DNA of 64,000 nt, taken from assembly GCF_007673235.1 (NCBI RefSeq), contig NZ_VDZH01000002.1:451652-515651 (forward strand), given 5' to 3'. The translations under genes were made by a program, and so were the position numbers. The notes below the pieces were generated by a model. That model saw only the letters and a list, made by a program, of their open reading frames with translations, ran no database searches and had not been told where the DNA came from. Each line of letters begins with the position of its first letter. Positions within the stretch are counted from its first letter, which is position 1. Positions 42,788-50,822 of the stretch are shown one piece after another. The stretch is from Curtobacterium pusillum. Its GTDB lineage: Bacteria > Actinomycetota > Actinomycetes > Actinomycetales > Microbacteriaceae.

Positions 42788-44263
42788 TCAGGAGGCGACC
42801 TCGTCCAGGTCGTCGATGCCACGGGCGGCCGCCGCGGCGCGGCGTGCGCGCATCGACGGTGCGATGAGCGCGCCGACGACGGCGAGCACCGCGACGCCGG
42901 TGCAGGCCCAGAACCCGATCGTGAAGGCGTCGTCGGTCGGCAGGCCCTGCGGGGTGCTGTGCGAGGTGATGAGCGCCGCGATCACGGCGGTGCCGACGCT
43001 GGAGCCGATGGTCCGGACGACGGTGTTCGCGCTGATGGCCTCGCCGGTCTGGTTCGCCGGGACGCTCTCGATGATCGCGTTCGAGCACGCTGCGAGGGCG
43101 AGACCGATGCCGATGCCGGTCAGGACGCCGGACACGACGACCTCGGCGATGGCGGCGTGCGAGATCGCGGGGATGAGGAACGCGGCGACGATGGCGATCC
43201 CACCGAGCAGCATCGGCGGCTTCGGCCCGACCTTGCGGACCAGGATGCCGGCGATCGGTCCGGCGACGATCATCATGACCACGGTCGGCAGCAGGAAGAG
43301 GCCGGCTTCGGTGACGTCCTTGCCGAAGCCGTAGCCGACGGCGGTCGGCAGCTGCAGCAGGGTCGGGACGAGGACGAACGTGCCGAACATCGCGAAGCCG
43401 AAGACGAGCGCGACGACGTGAGCCGTCCAGACACCGCGCACCGCGAACAGTCGGACGTCGATGAGGGGTTCGGCGACACGGAGCTCCACGAGGACGAACG
43501 CGATGAGCGCGACGGCACCGAGGATCAGCAGGCCGACGGTCTTGCCGTCGCCCCAGCCCCAGGTCTCGCCCTCGCTGATCGCGAGCAGGATCGCCACGAG
43601 GGAGACCGCGAGGACGAACGTGCCGACCATGTCGAGCCGGCCGGGCTTCCGCACGGGGGACTCCGGCATGCCGAAGACCGCGCCGAGCAGGGCGATGACG
43701 ACGAGCACGGCGGGCAGCCAGAACAGCCAGTGCCACGACAGGTGCTCGACGATCGGGCCGGCGGCGACGATGCCGACGCCGGCGCCGATGCCGAAGATCG
43801 CGGAGAGCAGGCCGATCGTGACGCTGACCTTCTCCTTCGGGAGCTCGTCGCGCACGATGCCGATCGACAGCGGCATCACGGCGCCGGCGGCTCCCTGGAG
43901 CGCGCGGCCGACGATCAGCGTGCCGAGGTTCGGTGCGAGGGCGGCGAGCACGGCGCCCACGAGCAGGATCGACAGGACGACGATGAGGACCTTGCGCTTG
44001 CCGACCATGTCCCCGAGCCGGCCGAGGATCGGCGTCAGCACGGAGGCCGAGAGCAGGTAGGCGGTGAGGACCCAGCTGGTGGCGCTGGTCGAGGCGCCGA
44101 GGTCCTGGCCGATCGTGGAGAGCGCCGGGGCGACGAGCGACTGCAGCACCGCGAAGGACAGGCCGCCGAGGGACAGGTAGACGATGATCGCCGTGCTGTT
44201 CGGCCGACGTCCGTCGGTGGTGGGGTGGGACCCGGTCCGCGGGGCCGCCATGGTCTCGGTCAT
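42788..44263 (-). CDS. MFS transporter, DHA2/EmrB-QacA type
   Basis: 491 residues from MTETMAAPRTG; 14 predicted helices. Motifs: SATSWVLTAYLLSASVLTPI, GRLGDMVGKRKV (motif A) and GRALQGAAGAVMPLSIGIVRDELP. It is a proton-driven drug exporter by family. Divergent from a TetR gene with two matching operator sequences in between, so it is very likely repressed by that TetR until a toxic ligand binds. Confidence 0.93.
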   Translation of the reverse strand: MTETMAAPRTGSHPTTDGRRPNSTAIIVYLSLGGLSFAVLQSLVAPALSTIGQDLGASTSATSWVLTAYLLSASVLTPILGRLGDMVGKRKVLIVVLSILLVGAVLAALAPNLGTLIVGRALQGAAGAVMPLSIGIVRDELPKEKVSVTIGLLSAIFGIGAGVGIVAAGPIVEHLSWHWLFWLPAVLVVIALLGAVFGMPESPVRKPGRLDMVGTFVLAVSLVAILLAISEGETWGWGDGKTVGLLILGAVALIAFVLVELRVAEPLIDVRLFAVRGVWTAHVVALVFGFAMFGTFVLVPTLLQLPTAVGYGFGKDVTEAGLFLLPTVVMMIVAGPIAGILVRKVGPKPPMLLGGIAIVAAFLIPAISHAAIAEVVVSGVLTGIGIGLALAACSNAIIESVPANQTGEAISANTVVRTIGSSVGTAVIAALITSHSTPQGLPTDDAFTIGFWACTGVAVLAVVGALIAPSMRARRAAAAARGIDDLDEVAS

Positions 44264-44279
44264 CGTGCTCCGTACGGTC

Positions 44280-44301
44280 GATGTAAACAGTTGCTGACTT
44301 G
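44280..44301. promoter_or_regulatory. TetR operator 1 (imperfect copy)
   Basis: GATGTAAACAGTTGCTGACTTG: the left half matches operator 2 (GATGT.AACA.TTGCT) and the right half is degenerate. It overlaps the MFS promoter side of the intergenic region. Confidence 0.6.
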
Positions 44302-44324
44302 ACGAGGGTACGCGGTTCCACGCC

Positions 44325-44346
44325 GATGTCAACATTTGCTTACATC
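44325..44346. promoter_or_regulatory. TetR operator 2 (palindromic)
   Basis: 22-base near-palindrome with GATGT at its left end and ACATC at its right, centred on CATTTG. It lies 27 bases before the TetR ATG and repeats operator 1 at a 45-base spacing. Confidence 0.65.
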
Positions 44347-44372
44347 GCGGTCGGAGCCGGTACGCTTCGACC

Positions 44373-44969
44373 ATGAGCAAGGACGCCGCGGCCACCCGAC
44401 TGCTGCTCGTGCAGGCGGCCAGACGTCGCTTCGCGTTCGACGGCTACCGGGCGACCACCGTCCGGGACATCGCCGCCGACGCCGGGGTGAACGTGGCGCT
44501 CATCAACCGCTACTTCGTCTCGAAGGAGGGGCTCTTCCGCGCCTGCCTCGACCGCGTCGTGCGCGACCTCCGCTCCGAGGGCGACGTCGAGGAACGACAG
44601 GGCCCCGACCTCGACCGTGCCCTCGGTGATCTGATCGGGCACATCGTCCAGTCCCCGACGGACGAGGACTCGATGCAGCTCATGCTGCTGCTCCGCTCCT
44701 CGGGCGACGACGCCGCCGACGCCATCCGCCGCGAGACGCTGCGCCGGTACGCCGAACGCCTGGCCGGTGTCGTCGGCCGCGAGGTCACCGACGACCTCCT
44801 CGTCCGCGCCGAGATCGCGCTCGCGGTGGTGCTCGGCATGTCGATGCTGCGGACGTCGACGCAGGTCGAACCGCTCGCCTCCGCGGACGCCGCGTCAGTG
44901 GCCGGTCCGCTCGAGGACGCTCTGCGGGCCCTGCTCAGCGGGACGACGGCAGCGCGATCCGCGGAGTGA
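44373..44969 (+). CDS. TetR-family transcriptional regulator
   Basis: 198 residues. N-terminal HTH: AARRRFAFDGYRATTVRDIAADAGVNVALINRYFVSKEGLF (quoted in pieces: FDGYRATTVRDIAADAGVNVALI, INRYFVSKEGLF). The C-terminal domain is helical and ends Ala-rich. It is divergent from the DHA2 exporter and shares its intergenic operators. Weak ribosome site; the start is supported by the HTH position. Confidence 0.93.
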   Translation: MSKDAAATRLLLVQAARRRFAFDGYRATTVRDIAADAGVNVALINRYFVSKEGLFRACLDRVVRDLRSEGDVEERQGPDLDRALGDLIGHIVQSPTDEDSMQLMLLLRSSGDDAADAIRRETLRRYAERLAGVVGREVTDDLLVRAEIALAVVLGMSMLRTSTQVEPLASADAASVAGPLEDALRALLSGTTAARSAE

Positions 44970-44986
44970 CCCGGTAGCGTCGAGAC

Positions 44987-45514
44987 GTGTCCGATCGTCC
45001 CGTTCGTCGCCCCGACCCCGCTCCGCGCCTCGACGAGGTCGACGAGCGGATCCTCTGGACCCTGGCCGCCGACGCCCGGATCCCGAACAACCGGCTGGCG
45101 GCGGCGGTGGGCATCGCACCGTCGACCTGCCTGACACGGGTCCGCGCCCTCGAGGACGCCGGGATCATCCGCGGCTACCGCGCCGAGGTGGACGTCGCCC
45201 GGCTCGGGTTCGCGATCGAGGCGATGGTCTCGGTCCGTGTGCACGCAGCGGCTCGGCACGAGCTCCGTGACTTCGCGAAGCGCCTGCTCCGGGTGCCCGT
45301 CGTGCAGGACGTGTCGTTCCTCGCCGGCGACAAGGACTTCCTGGTGCACATCGCCTGCACGTCCACCGAACAGCTCCGCGACTTCGTGGCCGACGAGCTC
45401 AGTGGAGACCCGTCGGTGGCCACGACGCAGACGAACATCGTGTTCGAGCGACTCGTCGCCGACCGGGCGCACCAGGGCCGGTCGTTCGACGAGCTCCGCC
45501 GCTGGCGCGCCTGA
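44987..45514 (+). CDS. Lrp/AsnC-family transcriptional regulator
   Basis: 175 residues from a GTG 17 bases after the TetR stop. HTH: LDEVDERILWTLAADARIPNNRLAAAVGIAPSTCLTRVRALEDAGII (quoted: RIPNNRLAAAVGIAPSTCL). The RAM ligand domain follows (RGYRAEVDVARLGFAIEAMVSVRV). It has a longer N-terminal start and C-terminal tail than E. coli Lrp (164). Amino-acid-responsive regulator of unknown target, possibly co-transcribed with the TetR gene. Confidence 0.9.
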   Translation: MSDRPVRRPDPAPRLDEVDERILWTLAADARIPNNRLAAAVGIAPSTCLTRVRALEDAGIIRGYRAEVDVARLGFAIEAMVSVRVHAAARHELRDFAKRLLRVPVVQDVSFLAGDKDFLVHIACTSTEQLRDFVADELSGDPSVATTQTNIVFERLVADRAHQGRSFDELRRWRA

Positions 45515-45531
45515 CGATCAGCGCCTGACGG

Positions 45532-45963
45532 TCAGCGCGTCCGCGCCATCGGCAGGTGCGGGATGCCGTCCTCGGAGAAGTCCTCGCCGGAGCGCACGAA
45601 CCCGAAGCGGGCGTACCACTGCTCGAGGTGCGCCTGCGCGTCGATCGCGATCCGCGGGGAGCGGGCCTCGGCGATCGCCGCTTCCATGAGCTGCGCCGCG
45701 AGCCCCTGCCCGCGGGAGGCGGCAGCGGTGGCGACGCGTCCGATGCGCTCGGTGCCGTCCGGCTCGCGGAGGAGTCGGAGCGTGGCGTCGACGGACCCCT
45801 GCCCCGCCCAGAACTGCAGCGTGCCCGGCTCGAGGTCGCGACCGTCGATGTCGGGGTACGCGGCCCCCTGCTCGACGACGAAGACGTCCTGCCGGAGGCG
45901 CAGGATCTCGTGCAGCGTCACGATGTCGAGGTTGCGGGTCGGAGCGTTGAAGAGCGAGACCAA
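45532..45963 (-). CDS. ElaA-like GNAT acetyltransferase
   Basis: 143 residues. ElaA signature: TLHEILRLRQDVFVVEQGAAYPDIDGRDLEPGTLQFWA (quoted in pieces: LHEILRLRQDVFVVEQG, YPDIDGRDLEPGTLQFW). The acetyl-CoA loop is RVATAAASRGQGLAAQLM and a final IDAQAHLEQWYARFGF completes the fold. N-acetylates an unknown small molecule or protein. Convergent with the Lrp gene, divergent from the secreted protein gene. Confidence 0.92.
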   Translation of the reverse strand: MVSLFNAPTRNLDIVTLHEILRLRQDVFVVEQGAAYPDIDGRDLEPGTLQFWAGQGSVDATLRLLREPDGTERIGRVATAAASRGQGLAAQLMEAAIAEARSPRIAIDAQAHLEQWYARFGFVRSGEDFSEDGIPHLPMARTR

Positions 45964-46074
45964 GACCGGCCTTTCCTGACGATTTCTTCCGAAACAGGAT
46001 GCGTTCCGGAGCGGAGCGGCGTACTGTGCCGATCAACCACTCTACGTGCGCAGCCGAGATCAGGAGGTGAGCGC

Positions 46075-47379
46075 ATGGACCAGCCGTTGCGCGCACCCTG
46101 GCGCGCGATCGTCCGGTACGCCGTCCTCGGTGTCGGGATCGCCGCTGCCCTCGTGCTGCTCACACTCGTCCTCGGAGCCCGCCCGGCCTCGGCCGCGACG
46201 CCCGCGACCGCACCCCAGACCCAGCAGCCGCAGCAGCGTGGGTTGGTCGGTGGCCTGGTCCAGGGCCTCGGCGACACCGTCCACGGCGTCACCGGCGGGG
46301 TCGGACACGTCGTGCAGGACGTCGTCGCACCGGTCCGGACGGCGGTCACTCCGGCAGCACCCGCCCCGGCAGCACCCGCTCCAGTTCCAGCTCCGGCGGC
46401 ACCTGCTCCGGCACCTGCCGCACCCGCGCCGGTCGCCGCAGCGCCCGCCCCGGCAGCGCCTGTGCAAGCAGCGCCGGCGGTGCCGGCGGCACCGGCTCCG
46501 GCGCCGTCGAGCACAGCTCCCGCGGCCGCTCCGGCACCCACCACTCCGAGCGCGCCAGCGCCGACCACAACGACACCGACCACCCCCGCGACGACGGCCG
46601 AACCGACGGAGGCGAGCAGCGCCTCCAGGCCGCTCACCGACGCGGTCGTGACCGTGCTGCGGCCCGTCACCGGCACCGTGCAGTCGCTCACCGACGCGCG
46701 CCCCGTGACCACCGTCGTCCACACGCTCGACCAGGTCGTCGGCAGCCTGCCGATCGTCGGCACCGTCCTCGGTGGCGACACGCTCGGAACGGTCACCCGC
46801 CCGGTCACCGGGCTCGTCGACGACACCCTCGGCGGCGTCGGGACGACGGTCGGTTCCCTCCCCGGCGTGGTGGACGGCCTGCCCCCGGCGATCGGCGGAA
46901 CCCTGCCTGGAGGCACGGATCCCCTCCCCGGAGCCCCCTCCGGCCCGGTTGGCGGCAGCTCCACCACGCCGTCCGGGCCGACGACGTCGGCCACTGGTGT
47001 GCGCGTCGCAGCCACGGCTGCGGAGGTGACGCCCGCAGCGGCGCAGCGGTCCGACTCCGCTCGGACCGCCTCGGCGCCCGCGGTGCGGGCCACGGTCATC
47101 GCCGGTGCCGCGCAGGCTGCGCAGGACGTCACGTACGGCGGCCGCGCGCTCCTCGTTCCCGAGGGGCACGGCACCGGCCACGGTGACGGCCCGTTCGACG
47201 GGAGCGGTCCCGGGGTCCTCGGCGGCAGCGCCGCGGGTTCGGCGGGCGCCGCAGCCGCCGTCGGCATCGTCGGTTCCACCGGCGGACAGATCTCCCTCGC
47301 CGCGGGGTCACGCGGCGCCCTCTCCGACGACGCCGTCCCCGCGTCGGTCGTCGGCGAGCACGACGTCGCTCCTGACTGA
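46075..47379 (+). CDS. Secreted Pro/Ala-rich low-complexity protein
   Basis: 434 residues from the ATG at 46075 with AGGAGGTGAG upstream. A hydrophobic signal (about 16-34, ending ARPASAAT) is followed by GLVGGLVQGLGDTVHGVTGG-like hydrophobic repeats. Residues about 85-180 are an Ala/Pro/Thr-rich linker (APAPAAPAP units) and then come further Val/Gly/Thr hydrophobic segments (VVGSLPIVGTVLGGDTLGTV). No LPxTG motif or terminal helix. It lies directly upstream of a chaplin-like gene, so a cell-surface role is likely. Function unknown. The motif GCCTGGAGGC occurs twice inside the gene. Confidence 0.65.
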   Translation: MDQPLRAPWRAIVRYAVLGVGIAAALVLLTLVLGARPASAATPATAPQTQQPQQRGLVGGLVQGLGDTVHGVTGGVGHVVQDVVAPVRTAVTPAAPAPAAPAPVPAPAAPAPAPAAPAPVAAAPAPAAPVQAAPAVPAAPAPAPSSTAPAAAPAPTTPSAPAPTTTTPTTPATTAEPTEASSASRPLTDAVVTVLRPVTGTVQSLTDARPVTTVVHTLDQVVGSLPIVGTVLGGDTLGTVTRPVTGLVDDTLGGVGTTVGSLPGVVDGLPPAIGGTLPGGTDPLPGAPSGPVGGSSTTPSGPTTSATGVRVAATAAEVTPAAAQRSDSARTASAPAVRATVIAGAAQAAQDVTYGGRALLVPEGHGTGHGDGPFDGSGPGVLGGSAAGSAGAAAAVGIVGSTGGQISLAAGSRGALSDDAVPASVVGEHDVAPD

Positions 47380-47465
47380 GATCGGTGCGCCTGTCCGACA
47401 CGGCAGGCACGCACCACCGGCCGCCACCGCGGTCGGCCTCACATCTCGATCAGGGAGCAACGATC

Positions 47466-49319
47466 ATGAACAAGTACGTCTCCAGAGGGCTCTGGTTCGC
47501 CCTCTTCGTCGGCGGGCTGACGCTCGGGGGTGCTGCTGCGGCGAACGCAGCGACGACCTCCGGCGCGGACGGCGCCGCCTCGGGCACCCAGGTGGCACCG
47601 TCCATCGAAGCGCCGGTGTCCGCGACCGGCAACGCACTCGGAGTCCTCGGGCACGCGGTGTCCTCGGTCACGAGCAGCACGCCGGCATCAACTCCGGCGG
47701 CCCCGGCAGCACCCGCTGCACCCGCCGCGGCTCCGTCCACCTCGGGTGATGACGGCGTCGCGTCCGGGACCCAGGTCGTCCCGGAGGTCACGGCCCCCGT
47801 GCACGTCTCCGGCAACGCGGTCGCCGTCGGTGGCGACGCTGCTGCCGCGGCTCCGGCCCCCGCTGCTGCTCCGGCCCCCGCAGCCCCTGCTCCGGCACCG
47901 GCTGCTGCGCCGGCCACGTCCGGTTCGGACGGCATCGCGTCGGGCACCCAGGTCGCCGGTGCCGTCACCGCCCCGGTGACAGCCGCCGGCAACGCGATCG
48001 CGGTCGGGGGAGACGCCACCTCGGCGTCGACGCCGGCTGTCCCCGCCACGACCCCGGCTGCTCCGGCAGCGTCGTCGGCTCCGACGACGTCGGGCTCCGA
48101 CGGGACGGCGTCGGGCACCCAGGTGGCTCCGGTCGTCTCGGTCCCGATCGCGGTGTCGGGCAACGGCATCGGTGTCCTCGGTGACGGCGCCTCGGCGGGG
48201 TCGACGAGCCCGGCGACGGGTTCGACGGGTTCGACGGGCACGGTCCCGGCTGCGGGCGGTTCGACCTCGGGGTCGGACGGGATCGCGTCGGGTTCGCAGG
48301 TGTCCCCGGTGGTCTCGCTGCCGGTGACGATCGGCGGGAACGGCATCGGGCTCCTCGGTGACGGCACGAGCACCGGTTCGACGACCCCGACGACCCCGGC
48401 CACGGGTTCGGCAGGCACGACGCCGGTCGCCGGTGGGTCGACCTCCGGCTCGGACGGCACCGCGTCGGGCACCCAGGTCGCGCCGGTCGTCTCGGTCCCG
48501 ATCACGGTGTCGGGCAACGGCATCGGCCTGGTCGGTGACGGCACGAGCGCCGGTTCGACGACCCCGGCGACGGGTGCGGCGGGCACGGCCCCGGCCGCCG
48601 GAGGATCGACCTCCGGTTCGGACGGGATCGCCTCGGGTTCGCAGGTGTCCCCGGTGGTCTCGCTGCCGGTGACGATCGGCGGGAACGGCATCGGCCTGGT
48701 CGGTGACGGCCCGAGCAGCGGCTCGACGACGCCGACGGCCCCGTCGACGGGTTCCACGGGCACGACGCCGGTCGCCGGTGGGTCGACCTCCGGTGACGGC
48801 GGCCTCCTCTCCGGGACCCAGCTGACCCCGGTGATCAGCCTCCCGATCACCATCGGCGGCAACGGGATCGGCATCGTCGGCGACGGCACCAGCACCACCA
48901 CCCCGGGAACCGGCACGAACCCCGGTGGCGGCACCGACCCGGGCGACGGCACCGATCCCGGTGACGGCACGGACCCCGGTGACGGCACGGACCCCGGTGA
49001 CGGCACCACGCCCGGCGGCGGTACGGACCCCGGTGACGGGACCGGCGTCGGCGACGGCAGCACGCCCGGAACGGTGATCACCCCGGTGACCGCGGCCGAC
49101 GTGTCGGCGGCGACCGGTGCCTCCAGGACGGGGACCGTGCTCGCGACGGCCACCGGCGCCTCGACGGTCGCACAGACCGTCGCCCGCACGGTCGGCGCCT
49201 CGGGCACCCAGCCCGCCCTCGCCTACACGGGAGCGACCTCGCCGGTCGTGCCCGCGGGCATCGCACTGCTCCTGCTGCTGGCCGGAGCGGGGACCACGGT
49301 GCTGCGCAAGCGGCACTGA
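47466..49319 (+). CDS. Chaplin-like repeat surface protein with LAxTG sorting signal
   Basis: 617 residues; AGGGAG precedes the ATG. The signal peptide ends near GAAAANAATT. Eight units follow of the form TSGSDGxASGTQVxPVVSxP-xxxxGNGIGxxGDG, resembling chaplin domains but without the usual Cys pair. Units are joined by Ser/Thr/Pro/Gly linkers. Next come a TDPGDG repeat (about 490-535) and the C-terminal wall signal LAYTGA, a 20-residue hydrophobic helix and RKRH. In Streptomyces the long chaplins are anchored by class E sortase at LAxTG. A role in surface hydrophobicity or adhesion is inferred. Confidence 0.85.
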   Translation: MNKYVSRGLWFALFVGGLTLGGAAAANAATTSGADGAASGTQVAPSIEAPVSATGNALGVLGHAVSSVTSSTPASTPAAPAAPAAPAAAPSTSGDDGVASGTQVVPEVTAPVHVSGNAVAVGGDAAAAAPAPAAAPAPAAPAPAPAAAPATSGSDGIASGTQVAGAVTAPVTAAGNAIAVGGDATSASTPAVPATTPAAPAASSAPTTSGSDGTASGTQVAPVVSVPIAVSGNGIGVLGDGASAGSTSPATGSTGSTGTVPAAGGSTSGSDGIASGSQVSPVVSLPVTIGGNGIGLLGDGTSTGSTTPTTPATGSAGTTPVAGGSTSGSDGTASGTQVAPVVSVPITVSGNGIGLVGDGTSAGSTTPATGAAGTAPAAGGSTSGSDGIASGSQVSPVVSLPVTIGGNGIGLVGDGPSSGSTTPTAPSTGSTGTTPVAGGSTSGDGGLLSGTQLTPVISLPITIGGNGIGIVGDGTSTTTPGTGTNPGGGTDPGDGTDPGDGTDPGDGTDPGDGTTPGGGTDPGDGTGVGDGSTPGTVITPVTAADVSAATGASRTGTVLATATGASTVAQTVARTVGASGTQPALAYTGATSPVVPAGIALLLLLAGAGTTVLRKRH

Positions 49320-49327
49320 CGGAACCC

Positions 49328-49366
49328 GGGGACGAGGGGCACCGCCGTGCGGTGCCCCTCGTCCCC
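49328..49366 (+). terminator. Strong terminator after the chaplin-like gene
   Basis: 16-base perfect arms, GGGGACGAGGGGCACC (49328-49343) and its complement (49351-49366), with a 7-base loop, 9 bases beyond the stop codon. Confidence 0.85.
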
Positions 49367-49481
49367 GTGCCCGATACTGGGAGGTCGCTGACCCGCAACT
49401 GGGAAGCCTCGATGTCGAACCTGAGCACAGTGGAAGCGGCTCCGAGGCCCTCCGGGAGCCAGTCGACGCCACGATGAGACC

Positions 49482-50822
49482 GTGCTCCACGACCTCCTGC
49501 GGATCCCCATCACCGGCCTCGACGTGCTCGTCCCGATCGACGTCGCCGCTGCCCTGCTGACCGCGTTCGTCGTGGTCGCTCCAGTGCTCCGTCGGACGCG
49601 CGAGCACCCGGTCCGAGCGGTGCTCGTCCGGACGGCGTCGTTGGTGGTCGGAGCGGGGATCGGTCTCGTCGTGGTGTGGTGGACCGGCGACGTGCTCGAC
49701 CTCTTCGGGGTGTCCTTCACCCCCGTGACCCGGATGTGGATCGCCTTCGCGTTCGCCGCGACCGCGCTGCTGGTCGTGGTCCTCGTACAGGGCGGCTGGA
49801 CCCTTCGCGTCGTCGCCGTCGGTGCAGCCGCGGTCGTCGCGCTCTCCGCCGGACTCGGGGTGAACGTGGACTTCGGGTTCTACAAGGACGTCGAGCAGGC
49901 GGTCGCGACGAACCCGTACTCGACCCGGTCGCTGAGCGCACGGCCGGACGCCACGAAGCCCCACCAGGTGGTCGACGCCGCGGGGTGGCGGGCTCCGGCG
50001 GGGATGCCCCGCGACGGCGAGGCGTTCAGCGTCCGGATCCCCGGGACCGTGTCGCACTTCCGGGCGCGCAAGGCCGTGGTCTGGCTCCCGCCGGCCGCGC
50101 GGACCGCCCACCCGCCCACGCTGCCGGTGCTCGTCGCGCTGTCCGGGCAGCCCGGAGAGCCGTCCGACCTGTTCCAGACCGGCGACCTCGGCCGGTACCT
50201 TGACCGGTATGCCGACGCGCACCACGGACTCGCGCCGATCGTCGTCGCGCCGGACCAGCTCGGCGCCCCCGCGCACAACCCGATGTGCGTCGACTCCCGG
50301 CGCCTCGGCAAGAGCGCGACCTACGTCATGACCGACACCGTCGACTGGATCCGAGCGCACCTGCCCGTGGCGGCGGCCCCGAGCGCCTGGGGGATCGTCG
50401 GGTTCTCCGAGGGGGCGACCTGCGCGATGCAGTTCTCGACTGCCCACCCCGACGTGTTCGGCTCCGCGCTGGCGATCTCGAGCGAACTCGCGCCGCGCAC
50501 CGGCAGCATCCAGAACACCATCGCCGAGGGCTTCGGCGGATCGGTCGCCGCGTACCGGGCGGCTGCGCCGAGCGCGATCATGGCGGCGCACGGCCCGTAC
50601 CGGGACCACCTGACCGTCTTCGGGGTCGGGCAGGACGACGCGCCGTACCGGGCCTCGACCGCAGCGCTGCGGACGGTCGCCGAGCGGGAGGGCATGCAGA
50701 CCTCGCTCGTGGTGTCGCCGGGGTCCGCGCACGACTGGAACACGGTGCGGTACGTGCTCGCGCACGGCCTGCCGACGGTCATCGCACACCTCGGGCTCCC
50801 CGCGATGCCGGGTGCGCTGTGA
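49482..50822 (+). CDS. Membrane-anchored alpha/beta hydrolase (esterase/antigen-85-like fold)
   Basis: 446 residues from a GTG. Four N-terminal membrane helices (about 12-34, 48-65, 85-105 and 107-125) are followed by an extracytoplasmic esterase domain. The nucleophile elbow is GFSEGATCAM (Ser); the oxyanion region VLVALSGQPGEPSD and a late His (PGSAHDWNTVRY) complete a plausible triad. It resembles the D- or S-formylglutathione-hydrolase/antigen-85 fold. Its stop overlaps the next gene's GTG (GTGA), so it is coupled to the MprF-like synthase. Confidence 0.82.
   Translation: MLHDLLRIPITGLDVLVPIDVAAALLTAFVVVAPVLRRTREHPVRAVLVRTASLVVGAGIGLVVVWWTGDVLDLFGVSFTPVTRMWIAFAFAATALLVVVLVQGGWTLRVVAVGAAAVVALSAGLGVNVDFGFYKDVEQAVATNPYSTRSLSARPDATKPHQVVDAAGWRAPAGMPRDGEAFSVRIPGTVSHFRARKAVVWLPPAARTAHPPTLPVLVALSGQPGEPSDLFQTGDLGRYLDRYADAHHGLAPIVVAPDQLGAPAHNPMCVDSRRLGKSATYVMTDTVDWIRAHLPVAAAPSAWGIVGFSEGATCAMQFSTAHPDVFGSALAISSELAPRTGSIQNTIAEGFGGSVAAYRAAAPSAIMAAHGPYRDHLTVFGVGQDDAPYRASTAALRTVAEREGMQTSLVVSPGSAHDWNTVRYVLAHGLPTVIAHLGLPAMPGAL

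Noticed and set aside
47550..48850. Repeat array as CRISPR or satellite DNA
   Set aside because: The repeats are in frame, of protein-domain length (about 55-60 residues), and follow a signal peptide.
47450..49207. Long minus-strand open frame opposite the chaplin-like gene
   Set aside because: It mirrors the Gly/Ser/Thr repeat array, is itself Val/Pro repeats, and has no plausible start site. The plus strand carries a signal peptide, repeats and wall anchor.
47688..50789. 1033-codon minus-strand open frame
   Set aside because: Arg/Gly-rich translation running antisense across two well-supported genes, a typical effect of high GC.
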